Below, one piece after another: positions 35,574-44,000 of a stretch of 64,000 nucleotides of DNA. Where the stretch lies: the NCBI GenBank assembly GCA_900540865.1, contig UQHH01000005.1, positions 19,048 to 83,047 on the forward strand, in the 5' to 3' direction. Origin of the DNA: an uncultured Oscillospiraceae bacterium. GTDB lineage: Bacteria > Bacillota > Clostridia > Oscillospirales > Acutalibacteraceae. The position numbers and the translations under genes were made by a program. The notes below the pieces were generated by a model that saw only the letters and a program-made list of their open reading frames with translations, ran no database searches and had not been told where the DNA came from. How positions within the stretch are numbered: position 1 is the first letter of the stretch; each line of letters opens with the position of its first letter.

Positions 35574-36175
35574 GAAATATCAGGGAAATCAAGATACAGC
35601 TGCGCTCTAAAATTAAAAAGCAGCGCGCAAATATGGAGCCGGAAAAAAGGGAAAAAATGGACGCCGATATCAGGAAGCGCCTGTTTTCCCTTTGGCAGTA
35701 TAAAAGCTGCGGGCAGTTTTTTGTTTATGTCTCGAAGGATATTGAGGTCGATACAAAGCAGATAATCCTGCGGGCGCTTGCAGACGGAAAAAAGGTCGCC
35801 GCGCCCCGGTGCATTACGGAAGGCAGCCTGATGGACTTCTATTACATTTCTTCTCTTGAAGATTTGGAAAAGGGAACCTTTGGCGTTTTAGAGCCGAAGC
35901 CGGAGGTCTGCGAGAAGGTTACTGATTTTTCCGAAGGCGTGTGTATCGTACCCGGCCTGTCCTTCGATTCGGAAGGGTATAGGCTGGGCTATGGGAAAGG
36001 GTATTACGACCGTTTCCTCAACGATTTTGGCGGCTGCAAAATCGGTATTTGCTACAGCGCGTGTGTGAAATGGGAGCTTCCGCACGGCTTTTACGACAGG
36101 CCGGTAGACTTGCTGGTAACGGAACGGTATTTCCGTAAAATCCATAAAGAAAAGCGTTCTGATGGAAAAAGCTGA
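35564..36175 (+). CDS. 5-formyltetrahydrofolate cyclo-ligase
   Basis: This 203-residue enzyme uses ATP to convert 5-formyl-THF to 5,10-methenyl-THF. The signature GYRLGYGKGYYDRFL and the N-terminal KKQRANMEPEKRE basic ATP-contact segment are present. It recycles folate, matching the thymidylate genes at the start of the operon. The start lies inside the preceding gene. Confidence 0.92.
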   Translation: MPVRNIREIKIQLRSKIKKQRANMEPEKREKMDADIRKRLFSLWQYKSCGQFFVYVSKDIEVDTKQIILRALADGKKVAAPRCITEGSLMDFYYISSLEDLEKGTFGVLEPKPEVCEKVTDFSEGVCIVPGLSFDSEGYRLGYGKGYYDRFLNDFGGCKIGICYSACVKWELPHGFYDRPVDLLVTERYFRKIHKEKRSDGKS

Positions 36176-36211
36176 AATTTTTTGAATTTTAGGTAAATTT
36201 TCCTTCTTTTT

Positions 36212-36221
36212 ATGGTATAAT
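36212..36221 (+). promoter_or_regulatory. Extended -10 promoter of mltG
   Basis: TGGTATAAT (extended -10) lies about 60 bases before mltG, with no clear -35 element. Confidence 0.5.
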
Positions 36222-36281
36222 GATATTTAAATTAAATTTATCCATGCCTGCGGAGTATTCCGCGGCACAGGAGGATTCTTT

Positions 36282-37790
36282 ATGAACGAGGATTACACCC
36301 CGAAAAATGAAAATGGGTACCTGTCGGGCGACGGCACTCCGGAAGAACAGGAAATCGCTCAGGCGCGCAAAAAAAAGATTGAAAGCTTCCGGCTTTCCAT
36401 TGACGATTTGGCGGACGAACCCGCGGCTTTCAGCGAAGACGAAACGGAGCCGTTTGGCAGGCGTATGCCCGAAGACGACGTCGTAGACGCCATTTTGAAC
36501 GATACACATGCCGAAAAGGAAGTGCCTCAGGCCATCACCGAGGACATTACGAGCTTCAGCGGGGAAGAGCAGAAACAGCGCATGGACAAAGCGGAAAAGG
36601 AAGCGCTGAAAAACTATAAAAAATCCGTGAAGAAACGTAAAAAGGAAAAGGCGGAGCGCAACGGCTGCCTTTTCCGGTTTGTATGGCTTGCAATGGTCGC
36701 GCTTGTCGCGGTTGTACTGGGTATGTTCCTTGTGACCGGCGTAAACGATTTGCTTGCGGTTTCCCGCTCGGAGGAAAATAAGACGCTCGTTACGATTCCC
36801 GAAAACGCAACGCTCGACCAGGTAACGGAAATCCTGAGCGAAAACGGCGTAATCAACGAGCCGTTTTTCTTCAAAGCATACGCAACGGTTACAAAATCGA
36901 CCAAGGGCTTTCTGCCGGGCAGCTATAATATGGACACGAACATGGACTACGAGGCCATCCTCAATTACCTGCTTTACAATTCCGGGCCGAGAGAGGTCGT
37001 TTCCGTCCAGTTCCAGGAGGGCCTGACCGTACGCGAATGCGCAAAGCTTCTGCAGGAAAAGCGCGTTTGTAAAGCGGAGGATTTCTTAAAGGCCTGCAAT
37101 TCCGACGCGTTCGACGAGGACTATGATTTTATCAAGGCAATCGGAGAGAATGAGAACCGGGTATATAAGCTCGAGGGCTATCTCTTCCCCGACACCTATG
37201 TGTTCTATGTCAATGAGGAGGCGGAGGACGTCATCGTCAAGTTCCTCGACAACTTTAATAAAAAGGTCTTTAAGAACAAGACGAAGTTTTCCGGCTATGA
37301 TGAGGAAATGAGCGTCGCCGAGCTTGCAAAGCTCAAGGGCATGACGGTCGACGATTTAATCAACATGGCGTCCCTCGTACAGGCGGAGGCAGCCGATGAA
37401 AAAGATATGTATTATGTATCCTCCATTTTCTACAACAGGCTTGCGACAGACAAATGGGACGGTACGAACGAATACGGCGACGGCGACCTGAACAAGCTCA
37501 AATCTGACGCAACGATTTATTATCCGTATTCCTCGCTGGAGGATATTCCGAAGGATGTCAAGGATACGTTCAAGAGCAAATACAACACGTACGATATTAC
37601 AGGGCTTCCTCCGGGACCAATCTGTAACCCGGGCTCGGTCGCAATCAACGCGGCGCTCAACCCGAAGGATACGGGCTATTATTACTTCTGTCATAAGGCG
37701 GCAACGGAAAATTCCCCGGCTGAGGCATTCTACGCGTATACGTATTACGAGCACCAGCAGAACATGAGGGAAGCGGGGCTTCTCGACTGA
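36282..37790 (+). CDS. mltG: Endolytic murein transglycosylase MltG
   Basis: This 502-residue protein has an unusually long, acidic cytoplasmic N-terminus (~1-120, ending in a Lys-rich patch). One membrane helix (FVWLAMVALVAVVLGMFLV) is followed by the extracellular YceG domain. The catalytic-Glu region is MASLVQAEAADEKDMYYVSS, followed by IFYNRL and the conserved TGLPPGPICNPG. It cleaves nascent glycan strands and sets their length. AGGAGG precedes the ATG. It is a single-gene unit with its own terminator. Confidence 0.93.
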   Translation: MNEDYTPKNENGYLSGDGTPEEQEIAQARKKKIESFRLSIDDLADEPAAFSEDETEPFGRRMPEDDVVDAILNDTHAEKEVPQAITEDITSFSGEEQKQRMDKAEKEALKNYKKSVKKRKKEKAERNGCLFRFVWLAMVALVAVVLGMFLVTGVNDLLAVSRSEENKTLVTIPENATLDQVTEILSENGVINEPFFFKAYATVTKSTKGFLPGSYNMDTNMDYEAILNYLLYNSGPREVVSVQFQEGLTVRECAKLLQEKRVCKAEDFLKACNSDAFDEDYDFIKAIGENENRVYKLEGYLFPDTYVFYVNEEAEDVIVKFLDNFNKKVFKNKTKFSGYDEEMSVAELAKLKGMTVDDLINMASLVQAEAADEKDMYYVSSIFYNRLATDKWDGTNEYGDGDLNKLKSDATIYYPYSSLEDIPKDVKDTFKSKYNTYDITGLPPGPICNPGSVAINAALNPKDTGYYYFCHKAATENSPAEAFYAYTYYEHQQNMREAGLLD

Positions 37791-37811
37791 TACGGAAATT
37801 CCGGTAAAATC

Positions 37812-37846
37812 AAAGGGCGTACAGCTTAACTTGTACGCCCTTTCTT
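37812..37846 (+). terminator. Terminator of mltG
   Basis: A perfect 12-bp stem (AAAGGGCGTACA / TGTACGCCCTTT, 8-base loop) is followed by C and T residues. Confidence 0.8.
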
Positions 37847-37888
37847 ATAGCGTAAGGCTGAAAACAAGGAAAAGCGGGGACTGCTTCT

Positions 37889-39124
37889 ATGGAAACCATT
37901 AATAAACGGCATGAAATACTCGCGCCCGCAGGCGAAACGGAGTGCCTTTTGAGCGCGCTGCGCTTCGGCGCGGACGCCGTTTACCTTGCGGGGCGGGAGT
38001 TCGGCATGCGCACCGCGCCGAAAAATTTTGATAACGATGGGCTTCGTAACGCCGTAAGCCTTGCGCACGCGCAGGGGGTCAAGGTATACCTGACCTGCAA
38101 CACCCTGCCCTCCAATGAGGAAATATTACGTATGCCGGAGTTTTTGGAGTTTGTGCAGAACGCGGGCGTGGACGCGCTGATTATAGCGGATATGGGCGTG
38201 CTTACATTGGCGAAAAAATACGCGCCCCGTGTGCAGCTGCATATCTCAACCCAGGCGGGCATTGTCAATTTTGAGAGCGCAAACGCCTTTTATAATATGG
38301 GTGCTTCCCGTGTGGTGCTCGCGCGCGAGCTGACGCTTGAGAATATCGCGGGTATCAGGGCTAAGACGCCAAAGGAGCTTGAAATCGAATGCTTTGTCCA
38401 CGGCGCGATGTGCGTTTCGTTTTCCGGCAGATGCCTGATTTCCGCTTATTTGACGGGAAGGGACGCAAACCGCGGCGACTGTGCCCAGCCGTGCCGTTGG
38501 AAGTACCATCTGTATGAGGAAAGCAGGCCCGGTCAGTATTTTCCGGTAGAGGAGAGCGGCGGGGGCACTTACCTGTACAATTCACGCGATTTATGTATGA
38601 TAGAACATATTCCGGAGCTTGTAAAAGCCGGGGTAACGAGCTTTAAAATCGAGGGCAGGGCAAAATCCGCCTATTATACGGCGGTTGTAACGAACGCCTA
38701 CCGTAAGGCGCTTGACGATTTTTACGAAAACGGCGGGAACCCGGGTTATACATTGCCGCGGTGGATTGCGGATGAGGTTCATAAAATCAGCCACAGGGAA
38801 TATTCGGCCGGCTTCTTTTTCGGGGAGGAGCCCGGTCAGACTGTCCAAAACGGCGGCTACATCCGGGAATATGAGGTTGCTGCCGTCTGCGAGGGAAGCA
38901 TAGACGGCAAAGCGCTTATTACACAGCGCAACCGCTTCTTCTGCGGGGACACCTTCGACGTTTTGCCCCCGGACGGCGTACCGTTTGAAACAAAGCTCCT
39001 CTCGCTTACCGATGAATACGGTGTTCCGGCGGAAAGCGCGCCGCACCCGATGCAGCGGCTGCTCGCCCGGACGGAAAGAGAGATACCCTTGGGCAGCTAC
39101 CTGCGCAAAAGGCGCGGCCTGTGA
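37889..39124 (+). CDS. U32-family protein (TrhP-like)
   Basis: This 411-residue protein begins with the barrel motif HEILAPAGETECLLSALRFG. It has the U32 signature ECFVHGAMCVSFSGRCL, followed by NRGDCAQPCRWKY whose cysteines bind an Fe-S cluster in relatives. Family members include TrhP (prephenate-dependent tRNA U34 hydroxylation) and enzymes once called collagenases. The length and single U32 domain with C-terminal extension fit TrhP best, but this is not proven. Confidence 0.88.
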   Translation: METINKRHEILAPAGETECLLSALRFGADAVYLAGREFGMRTAPKNFDNDGLRNAVSLAHAQGVKVYLTCNTLPSNEEILRMPEFLEFVQNAGVDALIIADMGVLTLAKKYAPRVQLHISTQAGIVNFESANAFYNMGASRVVLARELTLENIAGIRAKTPKELEIECFVHGAMCVSFSGRCLISAYLTGRDANRGDCAQPCRWKYHLYEESRPGQYFPVEESGGGTYLYNSRDLCMIEHIPELVKAGVTSFKIEGRAKSAYYTAVVTNAYRKALDDFYENGGNPGYTLPRWIADEVHKISHREYSAGFFFGEEPGQTVQNGGYIREYEVAAVCEGSIDGKALITQRNRFFCGDTFDVLPPDGVPFETKLLSLTDEYGVPAESAPHPMQRLLARTEREIPLGSYLRKRRGL

Positions 39125-39183
39125 AGAAACGCGCATTAGAGAAAAGCAACGAAAAAAAAGGGGAATTTTAAATAAATTTTTGA

Positions 39184-39212
39184 TTGCTTTTTTTAGTCTT
39201 ATCCTTTAAAAT
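39184..39212 (+). promoter_or_regulatory. Promoter of the ANTAR regulator gene
   Basis: TTGCTT, a 17-base spacer and TAAAAT predict a start of transcription near 39219. This lies downstream of the first possible ATG and supports the GTG start at 39231. Confidence 0.5.
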
Positions 39213-39230
39213 AATATGATGGTGATACTT

Positions 39231-39800
39231 GTGAAGAGCGTGTTGATTGTATCCAAAACACAGCAGAGTATAGCACCCTTGTCCAAGCTGCTCGAGGAGG
39301 AGGGTTACTGCTGTACGGCCACTGCGTTTTCTTCACAGGAAGCAAAAGAAAAGCTGCGCGGCGGCGCGTTCGACCTGATTGTCATCAATACGCCGCTTTG
39401 CGACTGTTCCGGTTTGGAGCTTTCTTTTTATATGGCGGACAACACGCGCGCGGGCGTTCTGCTTTTTATCAAAAGCGATGCGCTGGAGCAGTGCCGCAAA
39501 AGCCTGGAGGAGCACGGCGTTTTCCCCATACAGAAGCCGGTCAGCCGCAGCTATTTCCATCAGACGGTGAAAATGTGGGAAGTATTGAAGAGAAGGCTTA
39601 CCGGGCTTGAAAAAGAAAACCTGGAGCTTAAGAACCAGGTTGAGGAAATCAAGCTCATCAACCGCGCAAAGCTGGTGCTGATGCAGTGCCTTGCAATGAG
39701 CGAGCCGCAGGCGCACCGGTACCTTGAAAAGCAGGCAATGGATATGCGTGAAAGTAAACGCAGGGTTGCCGAGCAGGTGCTCAACACGTATGAGAGTTAG
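39231..39800 (+). CDS. ANTAR-domain antiterminator with atypical receiver
   Basis: The protein is 189 residues. An N-terminal receiver-like domain starts KSVLIVSKTQQS. The acidic pocket is lost: VSK replaces the usual V-D-D, and an Asn stands where the phospho-acceptor Asp is expected (LIVINTPLCDCSG). A coiled linker (~120-140) leads to a C-terminal ANTAR RNA-binding domain (LINRAKLVLMQCLAMSEPQAHRYLEKQA). ANTAR proteins prevent termination by binding paired hairpins in leader RNA. It lies just upstream of carA on the same strand. Targets in this window are not proven. Confidence 0.82.
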   Translation: MKSVLIVSKTQQSIAPLSKLLEEEGYCCTATAFSSQEAKEKLRGGAFDLIVINTPLCDCSGLELSFYMADNTRAGVLLFIKSDALEQCRKSLEEHGVFPIQKPVSRSYFHQTVKMWEVLKRRLTGLEKENLELKNQVEEIKLINRAKLVLMQCLAMSEPQAHRYLEKQAMDMRESKRRVAEQVLNTYES

Positions 39801-39841
39801 TAGGGATACCGCGCAAAAAGCTTGTGTATAATAGGCGGAAG

Positions 39842-39868
39842 CCGAAAAATTTTTTTATCATTTTTCGG
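39842..39868 (+). other. Perfect hairpin in the carA leader
   Basis: CCGAAAAAT / ATTTTTCGG with a 9-base T-rich loop lies about 60 bases before the carA start and after a TATAAT at 39827. It has no ANTAR-type hexaloop and no T run after it. Its role is unknown. Confidence 0.5.
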
Positions 39869-39927
39869 GAAGCGGCACGGTTGTGCGCGGCTTTAAAGAA
39901 GTATTTAATGGAAAGGATTTGATATAT

Positions 39928-41013
39928 ATGGGCCGCAGGGCATACCTGGTATTGGAAAACGGCAAGGTGTTTGAGGGCGAGAGCTTCGGCGCCGAGCATG
40001 AAGTGACGGGTGAGCTCGTCTTTACTACCGCGATGACAGGATATCTCGAAACACTCACCGACCCCAGCTATTATGGACAGGTCGTTATCCAGACGTTCCC
40101 TTTAATCGGTAACTACGGGGTGATTCCCTCCGATTTTGAAAGCGAAAAACCCGCTTTGAAAGCGTATATCGTAAGAAATAGGTGTCAAGAACCTTCTAAC
40201 TACCGTTGTGAGGGTACTCTTGACACCTTTTTAAAAGCCTCAGGCGTACCGGGCATGTATGGGCTCGACACCAGGGCGCTGACGAGGATTGTGCGCGAAT
40301 ACGGCGTAATGAACTGCAAGCTTACCTATTCGCTTGATAATTTAAAGCAGGATATAGAAGAGCTGAAGGCCTACAAGGTGAAGGACGCGGTCAAGTCCGT
40401 TACAAAAACAGAAAACGAGGTATATCAGGCGGAAAACGCAAAATACAACGTCGTGCTTTGGGATTTCGGTGCAAAGGACAATATCCGCCGCGCGCTTGTG
40501 GCACAGGGCTGCAACGTTACGTGTGTTCCGGCCGGCACAACCGCGAAGGAAATTATTGAAATGCGCCCAGACGGCGTGATGCTGTCAAACGGCCCCGGGG
40601 ACCCGCAGGAAAACAAGCCGGTAATAGAGCAGCTCTATGAGCTGTGCAAAGAGAAAATCCCGACCTTCGGTATCTGCCTTGGGCACCAGCTCTTAGCGCT
40701 GTCGCAGGGAGCGACGACAAAAAAGCTCAAATACGGGCACCGCGGCGCGAACCAGCCGGTAACAGACACGCGCACCGGCCGGGTATATATTACAAGCCAG
40801 AACCACGGCTACGCGGTAGTGGGCGAAAGCCTGCCGCAAAACGCGAGGGAAAGCCATATAAACGGCAACGACGGCACCTGTGAGGGCGTGGAATATACGG
40901 ACATGCCCGCCTTTTCGGTACAGTTCCATCCGGAGGCCTGCGGCGGCCCGCTCGACACCTCCTACCTGTTCGACAGGTTCATCGAGCTGATGGAACAGAA
41001 CGCGAAAGCGTAA
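39928..41013 (+). CDS. carA: Carbamoyl-phosphate synthase small (glutaminase) subunit
   Basis: This 361-residue glutamine amidotransferase feeds ammonia to CarB. It has an N-terminal CarA domain and a class I GATase domain. The nucleophile is in TFGICLGHQLLALS and the His/Glu pair in VQFHPEACGG. The ATG at 39928 is chosen because GAAAGGA lies about 10 bases upstream. Codons around 40177-40232 are unlike the rest of the gene and form a long hairpin (listed separately), yet they encode family-typical residues (PSNYRCEGTLDTFL). The carB-dapF fusion gene follows after 47 bases. Confidence 0.95.
   Translation: MGRRAYLVLENGKVFEGESFGAEHEVTGELVFTTAMTGYLETLTDPSYYGQVVIQTFPLIGNYGVIPSDFESEKPALKAYIVRNRCQEPSNYRCEGTLDTFLKASGVPGMYGLDTRALTRIVREYGVMNCKLTYSLDNLKQDIEELKAYKVKDAVKSVTKTENEVYQAENAKYNVVLWDFGAKDNIRRALVAQGCNVTCVPAGTTAKEIIEMRPDGVMLSNGPGDPQENKPVIEQLYELCKEKIPTFGICLGHQLLALSQGATTKKLKYGHRGANQPVTDTRTGRVYITSQNHGYAVVGESLPQNARESHINGNDGTCEGVEYTDMPAFSVQFHPEACGGPLDTSYLFDRFIELMEQNAKA
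40180..40232 (+). other. Terminator-like hairpin inside carA
   Basis: AGGTGTCAAGA (40180-40190) pairs perfectly with TCTTGACACCT (40218-40228). An inner stem ACCTTC / GAGGGT (one wobble) extends it, and TTTT follows. It lies within the carA reading frame. Confidence 0.65.
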
Positions 41014-41060
41014 AGAGAAGCCCTTAAAAAGCGTTTGTATAAGGAAAGGAATGGTACACA

Positions 41061-44000
41061 ATGCCTTTAAATAAAGACATCAAAAGAGTAATGGTCATCG
41101 GCTCCGGCCCGATTGTCATCGGCCAGGCGGCGGAGTTCGACTACGCGGGCACCCAGGCGTGCCGCGCGCTCAAGGAGGAGGGCCTGGAGGTTATCCTCAT
41201 CAACTCCAACCCCGCGACGATTATGACAGACAACGCCATGGCGGATAAGATATATATCGAGCCGCTCACGCTTGAAACGGTCAAGCGCGTTATCGAGAAG
41301 GAAAGGCCGGACAGCCTGCTTTCCACGCTCGGCGGGCAGACGGGGCTTACGCTTTCCATGCAGCTCGCAAAGGAAGGATTTCTGGAAAGGAATAACGTAA
41401 AGCTTTTGGGCGCAAACCCTGAAACAATCGACAAGGCGGAGGACCGCCAGTTGTTTAAGGATACCATGGAGGCAATCGGCCAGCCGGTTATCCCCTCCAA
41501 GGTTGTAACCGACGTGGAAAGCGCCGTCGATTTCGCGAACGAAATCGGCTATCCGCTGATTATCCGTCCGGCGTTTACGCTCGGCGGTACCGGCGGCGGT
41601 ATTGTGGAAAACGAGGAGGAGCTGCGTGAAATCACGTCGAACGGTCTTGCGCTGTCCCCGATTACGCAGGTACTCGTCGAGAAATGTATCTCCGGCTGGA
41701 AAGAAATTGAATTTGAGGTCATGCGCGACTCCAAGGGCAACGTTATCACCGTATGCTCAATGGAAAACTTCGACCCGGTCGGCGTACATACGGGCGACAG
41801 CATCGTCATCGCCCCGACTGTCACGCTTGCCGACAAGGAATACCAGATGCTCAGGAGCGCTTCTCTCAATATTATTTCCGCGCTCGGAGTAGAGGGCGGC
41901 TGTAACTGCCAGTTCGCGCTGCACCCGGAAAGCAGCCAGTACGCGGTCATCGAGGTAAACCCCAGGGTATCGCGTTCTTCGGCGCTCGCCTCTAAGGCGA
42001 CGGGCTACCCGATTGCGAAGGTGGCGGCGAAAATCGCCATCGGCTACACGCTCAGTGAAATCAAGAACGCGGTCACGGGCACGACCTACGCCTGCTTTGA
42101 GCCGGCGCTCGACTATGTGGTGGTCAAGCTCCCGAAATGGCCGTTCGATAAATTTGTCTACGCGAAACGCTCGCTCGGCACACAGATGAAGGCGACCGGT
42201 GAGGTCATGGCGATTGCCCCGACCTTTGAGCAGGCCATCATGAAGGCTGTGCGCGGCGCGGAAATTTCGCTTGATACCTTAAACAGCGACAAGTTTGTGA
42301 ACATGCCGGTGGAAATGCTCCGGAACAGGTTGAAGGTCTGCGACGACGAAAGGCTCTTCTGCGTGTATCAGGCGCTGAAAAAGGGAATCACGGTCGATGA
42401 GGTACACAGTATTACCATGATAGACGAGTGGTTCCTGGAAAAGCTTTTAAAGCTTATCGATATGGAAAAAAGGCTCTCGCGGGAGGAATTGAGCGGCGAG
42501 CTGTATCTGGAAGCCAAGAACATGGGTTTCCTTGACAGGGTAATTACAAAGCTAAGCGGGAAAGAAATTAAAACCCCCGCGCAGCCCGTATATAAAATGG
42601 TCGATACCTGCGCCGCGGAGTTTGCCGCGCAGACGCCTTATTTCTATTCGACCTTCGACGAAGAAAACGAGGCGAAGGAATTTATAGAGGCAAACAAAAC
42701 GGGCAAAAAAACAATTATCGTTTTCGGCTCCGGCCCAATCCGCATCGGGCAGGGAATCGAGTTCGACTACGCGTCCGTCCACTGCGTCTGGGCGCTCAAG
42801 GAAGCGGGCTACGAGGTCGTAATCGTCAACAACAACCCCGAAACCGTATCGACCGACTTCGACACCGCTGACCGCCTTTACTTTGAGCCGCTTACCACAG
42901 AGGACGTCATGGGCGTAATCAATACGGAGCACCCGTATGGCGTGGTCGTCGCGTTCGGCGGCCAGACGGCGATTAAGCTGACAAAGTATTTAAGTGACCA
43001 CGGCGTCAATATCCTCGGCACCTCCGCCGACAGCATAGACAAGGCGGAGGACAGGGAGCGCTTTGACGAGCTTTTGGAAAAGCACCACATCATGCGCCCG
43101 CAGGGCTTTACCGTCATGACGACGGAGGAGGCGCTCGAGGAGGCCTCAAAAATCGGCTATCCGGTTTTGATGCGCCCGTCCTACGTACTGGGCGGCCAGA
43201 ACATGATTATCGCGTATAACGACGACGACATTGTGGAATACATGTCGATTATCCTTTCCCAGAATATAGAAAACCCGGTGCTCATCGATAAATACCTGAT
43301 GGGTACGGAGCTAGAGGTAGACGCCATCTGCGACGGCGAGGATATTCTGATTCCGGGCATCATGGAGCATATCGAGCGCGCGGGCGTCCATTCGGGCGAC
43401 TCCATCGCGGTCTACCCCGCGTGGAACATCAACGACGAAATGACGCAGAAGATTATACAGTCCTCGCGTGATTTGGCGCTTTCGCTCGACACGAAGGGCC
43501 TCGTCAATATCCAGTACCTGATTTATAACGACGATTTGTATGTCATTGAGGTAAATCCCCGTTCATCGAGAACCATCCCGTATATCAGCAAGGTCACGGG
43601 CGTGCCGATGGTCGATTTGGCCACGCGCGCAATGCTCGGTGAAAAGCTGAAGGATATGGGCTATGGCACGGGGCTGTATAAGAAATCGCCGTATATCGCG
43701 GTCAAGGTTCCGGTCTTCTCGTTTGAAAAGCTGATTAACGTAGATAACCACTTAGGTCCGGAAATGAAGTCGACCGGCGAGGTTCTGGGCATTGCCGAAA
43801 CGCTCGAGGAGGCGCTTTACAAGGGGCTTGTGGGCGCGGGCTATAAAATGACCAAGTCGGGCGGCGTGCTCATTACGGTGCGCAACAGCGACAAGGGCGA
43901 AATCGGCGACGTCGCGAAGAAATACGCGGAGCTCGGCTTTAAGATTTACGCGACAAAGGGAACGGCTGACGTCCTGAAGGAATACGGAATCGACGCGGAG

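Noticed and set aside
40180..40232. The carA hairpin as an inserted mobile palindromic element
   Set aside because: The encoded residues (PSNYRCEGTLDTFL) match the expected CarA sequence at this place and add no extra length, so a simple insertion is unlikely. The hairpin itself is kept as a finding.
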